Below are positions 28,633 through 36,097 of a stretch of 64,000 nt of DNA, one piece after another. Within the stretch, counting starts at the first letter, position 1; every line of letters begins with the position of its first letter. The stretch comes from Thermohalobaculum sp039805905 (GTDB taxonomy: Bacteria; Pseudomonadota; Alphaproteobacteria; Rhodobacterales; Rhodobacteraceae), in NCBI GenBank assembly GCA_039805905.1, contig JBDIVM010000011.1:74640-138639 (forward strand), read 5' to 3'. Position numbers and translations under genes: made by a program. The notes beneath the pieces were generated by a model. It was not told the origin of the DNA and made no database searches. It worked only from the letters and a program-made list of their open reading frames with translations.

Positions 28633-28645
28633 GGCCAAGCCGCCG

Positions 28646-29239
28646 TCAGCTGCCCTTGCGCTGATAGGCCGTACCCCAGCCCCAGGCACCGGTGCCGAAC
28701 CCGCGCGCTACCACGCGCTCGCGGTAGATCGCCGACACGTCGTCGCCGTCACCGGCCAGCAGCGCCTTGGTCGAGCACATCTCGGCGCAGAGTGGCAGCT
28801 TGCCCTCGGCAAGGCGGTTCCGACCATACTTCTGGAATTCGGCCGCCGAGTGGTCCTCCTCGGGCCCGCCGTTGCAGAAGGTGCACTTGTCCATCTTGCC
28901 GCGGCTGCCGAAATTGCCGGCCTGCGGGTACTGCGGCGCGCCGAAGGGGCAGGCATAGAAGCAGTAGCCGCAGCCGATGCACAGGTCCTTGGAGTGCAGC
29001 ACCACACCGTCATTGGTCTGGTAGAAGCAGTCCACCGGGCAGACCGCCATGCAGGGCGCATCCGAGCAGTGCATGCAGGCGACCGAGATCGAGCGCTCGC
29101 CGGGCACGCCGTCCGAGATCGTGACGACCCGTCGACGGTTGATGCCCCAGGGAACCTCGTGCTCGTTCTTGCAGGCAGTGACGCAGGCGTTGCACTCGAT
29201 GCAGCGCTCGGCGTCGCAGAGGAACTTCATTCGTGCCAT
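28646..29239 (-). CDS. fdh3B: Formate dehydrogenase beta subunit (four [4Fe-4S] ferredoxin, FDH3 type)
   Basis: The 197-residue protein carries electrons from the alpha subunit to the gamma subunit through four Fe-S clusters. Cysteines group as C13-C16-C19-C23, C55-C58-C63-C67, C87-C90-C93-C97 and a fourth set beginning C119-C122 with the CAEMC segment near 150. E. coli FdoH/FdnH is about 295 residues with a C-terminal membrane helix; here that helix is missing, so the subunit must dock on the gamma protein, as in the FDH3-type beta subunits. It begins 15 bp after the alpha gene. Confidence 0.94.
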   Translation of the reverse strand: MARMKFLCDAERCIECNACVTACKNEHEVPWGINRRRVVTISDGVPGERSISVACMHCSDAPCMAVCPVDCFYQTNDGVVLHSKDLCIGCGYCFYACPFGAPQYPQAGNFGSRGKMDKCTFCNGGPEEDHSAAEFQKYGRNRLAEGKLPLCAEMCSTKALLAGDGDDVSAIYRERVVARGFGTGAWGWGTAYQRKGS

Positions 29240-29254
29240 GGATCGTTTCCTCCC

Positions 29255-32173
29255 TTACGCCTTCATGATCTTGCAGAGCGAGACCTTGGTCTCCTGCATC
29301 TGCGTGACCGAGTCGTACCCGTAGGTCAGCGCGGTGTTGGCCGCTTCGCCCAGCACATAGGGGTCGGCGCCCTCCGGATACCTGGACCTGCGGTCCTCGC
29401 CCTGGAAGTGGCCGCCGAAGTGGAACGGCATGAAGGCGACGCCGCGGCCCACCCGCTCGGTGACCATGGCCGCGACCCTGACCCTTCCCTTCTCGGCGCC
29501 CTCCACCCAGACCTGCTCGCCGTTGCGGATGCCGAGCGTGTTGGCGTCGAACGGGTTGATCTCGACGAACATCTCCTGCTGCAGCTCGGCCAGCCACGGG
29601 TTCGAACGGCTCTCGTCGCCGCCACCCTCGTACTCGACCAGACGGCCCGAGGTGAGGATGATCGGGTAATCCTTCGAGAAGTCGTTCTTCTGGATCGACG
29701 CGTAGAGCGTCGGCAGCCGCCAGTCGACGCGGTCGTCGTGCGTCGGGTAGTCGGCGACCAGATCGCGCCGCGGGGTGTAGAGCGGCTCGCGATGCAGAGG
29801 CACCGGGTCCGGGAAATTCCAGACCACCGCCCGCGCCTTGGCGTTCCCGAACGGGGCCGCCTCGTGCTTGATCGCGACGCGCTGGATGCCGCCCGAAAGA
29901 TCGATCTTCCAGTTGACCTTGCCAACCTTCTCCGGATCGCTGCCGCCGGCGACCTTCTCGATCGCCGCACGTTCCTCGGGGGTCAGGTCCTTGTCCCATC
30001 CAAGCTCCATGAGCATCTTCATCGTGAACTCGGGATAGCCGTCGGTCAATTCGCTGCCGACGCTGGCGACGCCCTCCGCCAGGAGGTTCTGGCCATCGCG
30101 CTCGACACCGAAATTCGCGCGGAAGGTCAGACCACCCTTCGAGACCGGCATCGACATGTCGTAGAGGTTCGCCGTCCCCGGATGTTTCATCTCGGGCGGT
30201 CCCCAGCACGGCCACGGCAGGCCGTAATATTCGCCATCCGCCGGACCGCCGACAGCCCTGAGTGTCGTCTTGTCGAAGGTGTGCTGGTTCGCCATGTGCA
30301 GCTTCAGCCGCTCCGGCGACTGGCCGGTGTAGCCGATGGTCCACATGCCGCGGTTGTACTCGCGGGTGATGTCCTCGACATTCGGCTCGTCGCCGTCGAG
30401 CGCGATGTTGCGGAGCATCCGGTCGGTGAAGCCGAACTTGTCGGCGAACAGCTTCATGATCGTATGATCCGGTTTCGACTCGAACACCGGAGCGATCACC
30501 CGGTCGCGCCACTGCAGCGAGCGGTTCGAGGCGGTCACCGAGCCGCGTGTCTCGTACTGGGTCGCGGCCGGCAGCAGGTAAACTCCGTCGGTGCGGTCAT
30601 GCATGACCGCCGAGACCGTCGGATACGGGTCGATCACGACCAGGAGATCCAGCTTCTCCATGGCCTTTTTCATTTCCGTTCCGCGGGTCTGGCTGTTCGG
30701 CGCGTGACCCCAGAAAACCATGGCCCGCAGATTGTCGGGCTGCTGGATGTTCTCCTTGGCCTCGAGCACGCCGTCGATCCACCGGCTGACCGCGATGCCC
30801 TTCTCCTGCATCATCAGCCGGTCCTTGCCGTCCTTGCCGGCGCCCGGCATCACGGAGAAACGTGACTTCAGCCAGTCGAGATCCTCGCCCCAGACGCGGG
30901 CCCAGTGTGCCCAGGACCCGGCGGCGACGCCGTAGTATCCCGGCAGCGTGTCCGACACGACGCCGAAATCGGTCGCGCCCTGCACGTTGTCATGGCCGCG
31001 GAAGATGTTCGTGCCGCCGCCCGAGACACCCATGTTGCCAAGCGCCAGCTGCAACACGCAATAGGCGCGCACATTGGCGTTGCCCGTGGAGTGCTGGGTT
31101 CCGCCCATGCACCAGATCACCGTGCCCGGGCGGTTGTTCGCCAGGGTCCGGGCGACCCGCTCGAGCTGCGAGCCGGGGACTCCGGTGACGCGCTCGGTCT
31201 CCTCGGGAGTCCACTTCTTCACCTCGGCCCTGATCTGGTCCATGCCCCAGACCCGGGTGCGGATGAACTCGCGGTCCTCCCAGCCGTTCTCGAAGATGTG
31301 CCACAGGATACCCCAGATCAGCGCCACATCGGTGCCCGGCCTGAAGCGCACATACTCGTCCGCATGGGCCGCGGTGCGCGTGAAGCGCGGGTCGCAGACG
31401 ATCAGCGGGGCGTTGTTCTCCTCCTTCGACTTCAGCAGGTGCAGCAGCGACACCGGATGCGCCTCGGCGGGGTTGCCGCCGATCAGGAAGATCGCGCGCG
31501 AGTTGTGGATGTCGTTGTAGCTGTTGGTCATCGCGCCGTAGCCCCAGGTGTTCGCGACACCCGCGACCGTGGTCGAATGGCAGATGCGCGCCTGGTGGTC
31601 GACGTTGTTCGTGCCCCAATAGGCCGCGAACTTGCGGAACAGATAGGCCTGCTCGTTCGAATGCTTGGCCGAGCCGAGCCAGTAGACGCTGTCGGGACCG
31701 CTCTCGTCGCGGATCTTCAGCATCTGGTCGCCGATCTCGTTGATCGCCTGCTCCCAGGAGATGCGCTTCCACTCACCCCCCTCGAGCTTGACCGGATACT
31801 TCAGACGCCGCTCGCCATGGGCATGCTCGCGCACCGCGGCACCCTTGGCACAGTGTGCGCCGAGATTGAACGGGCTGTCCCAGCCAGGCTCCTGACCGAC
31901 CCAGACGCCGTTCTGCACCTCGGCAAGCACCGTGCAGCCCACCGAGCAGTGCGTGCAGACGGACTTCACCACCTCGACGGCACCCTCGGCCGCAGTGGCA
32001 GCCGAGGCCCTGGTGACCGTGCCGCCGGTGGCCGCCAGCGCGCCAAGCCCGCCGATCGCGAGGCCCGACCCGCGCAGGAAGGCGCGGCGGTCCACCGCGC
32101 TCTGCGCGACCTTCGACAGGATCGACTCGTTCCGGGGACGTCCCGCTGCCCCGTTCGTCTTCTTCCTGAGCAT
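29255..32173 (-). CDS. fdhA: Formate dehydrogenase alpha subunit, Tat-exported molybdopterin enzyme
   Basis: The catalytic subunit oxidises formate to CO2 at a Mo or W bis-MGD site. The 972-residue protein has a twin-arginine signal (RRAFLRGS, residues 29-36), so the enzyme faces the periplasm. It has a [4Fe-4S] site at C73, C76, C80 and C108, and the active-site residue Cys198 followed by His199 (QARICHSTTVAG), in the place where E. coli FdnG has selenocysteine. The C-terminal molybdopterin-dinucleotide domain begins near residue 850 (PIILTSGRLVEYEGGG). No in-frame TGA is used. The gene leads the alpha-beta-gamma order. Confidence 0.95.
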   Translation of the reverse strand: MLRKKTNGAAGRPRNESILSKVAQSAVDRRAFLRGSGLAIGGLGALAATGGTVTRASAATAAEGAVEVVKSVCTHCSVGCTVLAEVQNGVWVGQEPGWDSPFNLGAHCAKGAAVREHAHGERRLKYPVKLEGGEWKRISWEQAINEIGDQMLKIRDESGPDSVYWLGSAKHSNEQAYLFRKFAAYWGTNNVDHQARICHSTTVAGVANTWGYGAMTNSYNDIHNSRAIFLIGGNPAEAHPVSLLHLLKSKEENNAPLIVCDPRFTRTAAHADEYVRFRPGTDVALIWGILWHIFENGWEDREFIRTRVWGMDQIRAEVKKWTPEETERVTGVPGSQLERVARTLANNRPGTVIWCMGGTQHSTGNANVRAYCVLQLALGNMGVSGGGTNIFRGHDNVQGATDFGVVSDTLPGYYGVAAGSWAHWARVWGEDLDWLKSRFSVMPGAGKDGKDRLMMQEKGIAVSRWIDGVLEAKENIQQPDNLRAMVFWGHAPNSQTRGTEMKKAMEKLDLLVVIDPYPTVSAVMHDRTDGVYLLPAATQYETRGSVTASNRSLQWRDRVIAPVFESKPDHTIMKLFADKFGFTDRMLRNIALDGDEPNVEDITREYNRGMWTIGYTGQSPERLKLHMANQHTFDKTTLRAVGGPADGEYYGLPWPCWGPPEMKHPGTANLYDMSMPVSKGGLTFRANFGVERDGQNLLAEGVASVGSELTDGYPEFTMKMLMELGWDKDLTPEERAAIEKVAGGSDPEKVGKVNWKIDLSGGIQRVAIKHEAAPFGNAKARAVVWNFPDPVPLHREPLYTPRRDLVADYPTHDDRVDWRLPTLYASIQKNDFSKDYPIILTSGRLVEYEGGGDESRSNPWLAELQQEMFVEINPFDANTLGIRNGEQVWVEGAEKGRVRVAAMVTERVGRGVAFMPFHFGGHFQGEDRRSRYPEGADPYVLGEAANTALTYGYDSVTQMQETKVSLCKIMKA

Positions 32174-32281
32174 TGCTTTCTCCCGATGGATCCGGGCCTT
32201 GGTTCGAAACCTTGGCCCCTTCTGTCTCGCTGAGGGTGCGTGGCGCCAGACGCCGCCGGCCCGCCAGTGATGAAGCCGAGG

Positions 32282-32467
32282 TCAGAACCTCGTCGACTTG
32301 AGATACTTCTCGACGTGCTCGGTGCGGCGGTAGCCACTCCCGGACTTGGGCGCCGAAGCCTCGGCCGGCGTTGCGCCGGTCACCGCGACTGCAACTGCTG
32401 CCGGCGCGGCGACGCCTGCCAGCTTGAGAAATTCGCGCCTGCTCGTGGCGGAGTTTTCTTTGCTCAT
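32282..32467 (-). CDS. Small twin-arginine-signal protein of the formate dehydrogenase region
   Basis: This 61-residue protein begins MSKENSATSRREFLKLAG, a classic Tat signal, and ends with a short polar stretch (GYRRTEHVEKYLKSTRF). It matches the 'formate dehydrogenase region TAT target' family that almost always precedes FDH alpha genes of this kind. It is thought to help maturation or export of the complex; the mechanism is unknown. The 108-bp gap to fdhA contains an imperfect inverted repeat (GGGCC..GGTT/AACC..GGCCC, about 32193-32217). Confidence 0.9.
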   Translation of the reverse strand: MSKENSATSRREFLKLAGVAAPAAVAVAVTGATPAEASAPKSGSGYRRTEHVEKYLKSTRF

Positions 32468-32543
32468 GTCCTTCCTCCCAGTCTCTGCCGCCCCTGCGGC
32501 CCGTTGCCATTCCCGCCGCCGCGGCGGCAGTCGATCCGAAACC

Positions 32544-33155
32544 TCACGCTGCCAGCCTGAAACCCTCGCGCTCGATCGCCATGAACACCCGGCCGGTCGC
32601 GCCGACCGGGGCGTAGAACACCGATTCCTTCGCGCCTTCGAGATCGGTGAAGAAATGCCCGGCCCAGGCGCCGATGTGCTGCGCGAAGAAATCGCGCTGG
32701 CCGGACAGCGGCTCAGGCACGCCGAACCGCCCCAGGATCAGCCCGGCCATCATCTCGCAGAGGGATGCGATGTTGTCCTCCGGCTCGAACACGTTCGCCG
32801 CGCGCGCGATGCCGCGCCGCGCCATGTCGGCGCGCAGCAGCGCCAGAGGCTTCTCGTTCAGGAATCCGGTCATGTAGTAGCTGGCATAGGGCACAAGCTC
32901 GCCGCGGCCCAGGCCGATGAACAGACGGTTGAACTCGCGCTCGACCGAACTCTCCGACGTTCCGCGGGCGATGCGCGCCAGCGACCGTACCGCGCGGCCC
33001 ATCTCGCTCCCGTCGCCTTCCAGACCGGCGACACGCTCGATCAGATCGCGCCGGGGCGGCCTGGCAAGCAGCCCCGCCAGCATGTCGTACATGCCGGCAC
33101 GGAGCACATCCTCCTCCGCCACCAGGGCTTGCGCTGCGGCTTCGCCCGAAGCCAT
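32544..33155 (-). CDS. TorD/DmsD-family chaperone for the formate dehydrogenase
   Basis: The 203-residue all-helical protein is a TorD-family (TorD/NarJ/DmsD) cytoplasmic chaperone that binds the Tat signal of molybdoenzymes and holds them until cofactor insertion. Visible family landmarks are EFNRLFIGLGRGELVPYASYY and the acidic stretch FEPEDNIASLCEMMAGLI. It lies between DUF3306 and the Tat-target gene, the usual order in proteobacterial FDH loci. GGGGAGGG stands 5 bp before the ATG. Confidence 0.9.
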   Translation of the reverse strand: MASGEAAAQALVAEEDVLRAGMYDMLAGLLARPPRRDLIERVAGLEGDGSEMGRAVRSLARIARGTSESSVEREFNRLFIGLGRGELVPYASYYMTGFLNEKPLALLRADMARRGIARAANVFEPEDNIASLCEMMAGLILGRFGVPEPLSGQRDFFAQHIGAWAGHFFTDLEGAKESVFYAPVGATGRVFMAIEREGFRLAA

Positions 33156-33281
33156 CGACCCTCCCCTCGGGACCGGCTCTGTCCGTTCCCTTTGTGCTTT
33201 CCAGTTTCACGCTACTCGGATTTCCGAACAGGTCAACTCAAATGACCCCGACAGGGCGGCAACCGGATATCCGGGCGCCAA

Positions 33282-34007
33282 TCATTCCGCCACGCGGAAA
33301 ACCATGCGACGGCGCCGTGCCGGCCGCATATCCGGCCGCTCCGACACTGCGGGGTCTCCCGCGGCAGGCGCACCTTGCTGCGGGTCATCCCCCTCGCCTG
33401 CCCGGCGCGCCGGACCGGCGCCGCCCCCTCCTGCCACTTCCGGCTCCGCGACCGGTGGCGCGGATGGTGACGGCAATGGTGGCGAGGGCGGCGTCGAGGA
33501 CGGCACCTCCTGTCCGCCCGCTGCCTCCTGCGCGCGCGCGACGGCGAGATCGCCGTCTCCTTCCGCACCGCCGGGCCGGGCGATCCCGGCGAGCCGGTCG
33601 GCGTATCCCTTCCCCACCCGATAGGCCGTGTGCAGCCCCGGCGCGGCCTTCGCCGCATCCGAGTAATCCTCTGCGTAGTCGATCAGCCCGTCGAGATTGG
33701 CCAGCACGGGGTCGCTGACCCAGAGCCGTCGCAGTGCCCGGTTGCGGATGCGGTGCGGCACACCGCGCGCCATGAAGGCAGCGAAGTCGGCACCCTTCAC
33801 CAGCGTATCCGGGTCCGGCAGGCCCAGGCGCGCGAGGATCGCATCGTCCGGCAGTTCCTCCAGAGCGGACTCTGCCGGAGGCTCCTCCGCGGGCCCCGCC
33901 GCAGCCTCGGCCGGATTCTCGAGGCGGGAGTCCGCGACCCGCGCCTGCTGCTTGCGGCGCGACCAGCGGCGCAGGCCGCCGCCGGTGTCGCTACCATCGT
34001 CCGTCAC
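33282..34007 (-). CDS. DUF3306 protein of the formate dehydrogenase operon
   Basis: The 241-residue protein has an N-terminal basic patch (LRRWSRRKQQAR), an acidic linker, the DUF3306 core (about residues 55-130: LPDDAILARLGLPDPDTL and RNRALRRLWVSDPVLANLDGLIDYAEDY) and a long Pro/Gly/Ala-rich tail ending in a basic RPARRRRMVFRVAE. The function is unknown; the family occurs only beside FDH genes of this type together with DUF3305. The GTG start at 34007 overlaps the DUF3305 stop (GTGA). Confidence 0.88.
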   Translation of the reverse strand: MTDDGSDTGGGLRRWSRRKQQARVADSRLENPAEAAAGPAEEPPAESALEELPDDAILARLGLPDPDTLVKGADFAAFMARGVPHRIRNRALRRLWVSDPVLANLDGLIDYAEDYSDAAKAAPGLHTAYRVGKGYADRLAGIARPGGAEGDGDLAVARAQEAAGGQEVPSSTPPSPPLPSPSAPPVAEPEVAGGGGAGPARRAGEGDDPQQGAPAAGDPAVSERPDMRPARRRRMVFRVAE

Positions 34008-34576
34008 CTGCTGCCACCCTTCGGCCGCAGCCCGGCCGGGCTGCGATAGACATCCGCATCCTGCCGGACGCGGGAATCGCCCCGCCCGGTATCAGTGTTC
34101 TCGCCCTGGCCGGCGGGCGTGCGGCGGCGCTTCACGAACTCGGCTTCCTTGTGATGCCGGCCGACAAAATCGCTGACCCAGGCGAGGAGCGCCGGCGGCA
34201 TCGGCACGGGCTCCACCATCTCGTCGCTCGCCTGCATGTATTCCTCGGCGTCGTAGGCCGAGGCAGTGATCTTGAAGACCTCGAACTCGCGCTCGCCCTC
34301 CGGCTCCGGGAGCCGCCTCAGGATCACGTAGACGCAGGGCGGCCGGTTCGACAGTGCCGCGAGATACCCCGGCGTCTCGGCCCGGTGAAGCTCGAGCACC
34401 ATTGTCGCCGCATGGTACTCGACCGCGTCGCCGTCGCGGCGAAGCTCGCGCCATTCGGCCGGCGCCGCCCCGGGCAGCACCCCGGTTACCGACCAGACCC
34501 ACCGCGCCCAACGGGTGACACCGGGCTGCCTGCGGATCACCACGCCGACCGGCAGTTCCGCGGTTATCTCGGCCAC
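34004..34576 (-). CDS. DUF3305 protein, first gene of the formate dehydrogenase operon
   Basis: The 190-residue protein matches DUF3305: PVGVVIRRQPGVTRWARWVWSV at the start, YHAATMVLELHRAETPGYLAALS, and PPCVYVILRR, with a basic C-terminal tail. It is of unknown function and is coupled with DUF3306. The GTG at 34576 has GGAGG 7 bp upstream and there is no in-frame ATG nearby, so GTG is the likely start. The promoter of the operon should lie in the 270-bp gap that follows; I see no clear -35/-10 pair on this strand. Confidence 0.88.
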   Translation of the reverse strand: MAEITAELPVGVVIRRQPGVTRWARWVWSVTGVLPGAAPAEWRELRRDGDAVEYHAATMVLELHRAETPGYLAALSNRPPCVYVILRRLPEPEGEREFEVFKITASAYDAEEYMQASDEMVEPVPMPPALLAWVSDFVGRHHKEAEFVKRRRTPAGQGENTDTGRGDSRVRQDADVYRSPAGLRPKGGSR

Positions 34577-34789
34577 CTCGATGCCTCCAACGTCTCCGGG
34601 CCATCGCCCATGCCGGCATAGTTGCGTCCCGCTCGGGGTTTGCCAAGGGGTGGTTTGCGAAGGTCAAGTCGCGAAGGCCCGATCGAGAAGCGGCGCATCG
34701 CCCCTCCGAGCGCGTCGGAGCGATGCGGCGCGGGCCGGTCGGCCCGGCGGGCCGCCCCGGGCGACTCGGCAATCCTGGCCCGACGCAAT

Positions 34790-34818
34790 TTGACTTCCCA
34801 CACCATGGACGCAACAAT
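34790..34818 (+). promoter_or_regulatory. Putative promoter of the ATP-grasp gene
   Basis: TTGACT at 34790-34795, 17-bp spacer, AACAAT at 34813-34818. It overlaps an ATG at 34805 that would otherwise start the next gene, and it fits the start at 34847 with its GGAGG site. The rest of the gap 34577-34789 holds nothing recognisable. Confidence 0.5.
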
Positions 34819-34846
34819 ACCGCATCGGTCCCTGTGGAGGCATCGC

Positions 34847-35929
34847 GTGGCGAAAAATAGTGCCAACATTATTCGCAGATCACTGAAGTCCGCAGATCAT
34901 TTCATAAGAACAAGACTGCAAGACAAGTTCTACCATGACTACCACAGGCGGCAGGCCAAGGTGGTCTATGCCAACATCATTGCCCAGTTTCCGGACCGTT
35001 CGCTCCCCCCGGACGTCACGGGGCGTATCCGCGAGTACAGCCGGGACGTGCTCGGTTCGGTGCGCTTCGCGCCCTGGCTCGAGGTCTACACCGCCTTTCG
35101 CGGCGAGTTCATCGAAGGCTGGATCCCCGACAACTATTTCGGCCGGATCCTCGCCCCCTCCTGGCGCACCTATCCGGGGATCGACCGCAAGACCACGGCG
35201 CGGCGGATTCTGGGCACGGACCGGATCCCCGACATCGCCTATCAGATCAACGGCTCCTGGATCGACACCAGAAACGAACCCATCGACATTGCCGTCCTCG
35301 CCGACGTCCTGTTCCGGTCGGAGACGCACGTCTTCGTGAAACGCGACGGCTTCGCCCAGGGCGCCGGCGTGAGCCAGGTGCCGCGCAGCGAGTTCGATCC
35401 TGCTGCCATCGCGCGGCTCGGCAATCTGGTCGTCCAGGCCCCGATCCGGCAGCATCCGTTCCTGGCCGAACTGTCGCCGGCGAGCGTCGCCACCCTGCGC
35501 ATCACGACCGTCAAGAGGCCCGGCGAGAAGGCCGAGATGCGCGCGGCCATGCTGCGCATCGCAAGCGGGCGCGAGGCGACGATGCGCATCCGGGACGAGC
35601 TCGACATATCCGTCATCGATGCGGTGGGCACGCTCGACGACAAGGCGGCGGATGATCTCTGGACCACGTTCCGAACCCTCCCTGCAACGGGCACCGCCTT
35701 CGCCGGCCGCGTGCTCCCCGGCTTTCAGCGGGCGGTCGGCTTCTGTACGGATCTCCACGACCGCAGCCCGTTCAGCATGGTGGTGGGCTGGGACATCGCG
35801 ATCGACGAGGCGGCCGGGCCGGTGCTCATCGAATGGAATACCGGCCATGTGGATGTGGCCCACAGCGAGGCAAGCGTCGGTCCATGCTATCTCGGCCTCG
35901 GCTGGGAGGATGCCTGGAAGACTGCCTGA
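34847..35929 (+). CDS. Sugar-transfer-associated ATP-grasp family protein
   Basis: The 360-residue protein resembles the ATP-grasp family linked to polysaccharide and sugar-transfer clusters: a variable N-terminal region, FVKRDGFAQGAGV, ATLRITTVKR, an acidic metal-binding DIAIDEAAGPVLIEWN near the C-terminus and a final GLGWEDAW. Such enzymes ligate a carboxylate to an amine with ATP; the substrate here is unknown. GTG at 34847 is chosen because GGAGG stands 6 bp upstream; the ATG at 34805 lies within the predicted promoter. The first 100 bp are richer in A/T than the neighbours. It does not belong functionally to the formate genes around it. Confidence 0.75.
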   Translation: MAKNSANIIRRSLKSADHFIRTRLQDKFYHDYHRRQAKVVYANIIAQFPDRSLPPDVTGRIREYSRDVLGSVRFAPWLEVYTAFRGEFIEGWIPDNYFGRILAPSWRTYPGIDRKTTARRILGTDRIPDIAYQINGSWIDTRNEPIDIAVLADVLFRSETHVFVKRDGFAQGAGVSQVPRSEFDPAAIARLGNLVVQAPIRQHPFLAELSPASVATLRITTVKRPGEKAEMRAAMLRIASGREATMRIRDELDISVIDAVGTLDDKAADDLWTTFRTLPATGTAFAGRVLPGFQRAVGFCTDLHDRSPFSMVVGWDIAIDEAAGPVLIEWNTGHVDVAHSEASVGPCYLGLGWEDAWKTA

Positions 35930-36097
35930 CGAGCGCGCCGGTCCGGCTGGGCTCCGGCTCGCGCCCCGTCATGCGCCTGCCGGAACTAAACTCTCGTGCG
36001 TCGGCCTTGCGCCGGGCGGCGTTTGCACTAACGTCCGGTTCGGTCGGCGCCGGCAGGGTTCCGGCGCTTCAACCGGAAACGGCCCACGGGAGGAACG

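Noticed and set aside
28523..30865. Plus-strand frame opposite the FDH beta and alpha genes
   Set aside because: The minus-strand genes show full cysteine, molybdopterin and Tat motifs; the antisense reading does not.
34805..34846. ATG at 34805 as start of the ATP-grasp gene
   Set aside because: It has no ribosome site and lies inside the predicted promoter, while GTG at 34847 has GGAGG at the right distance.
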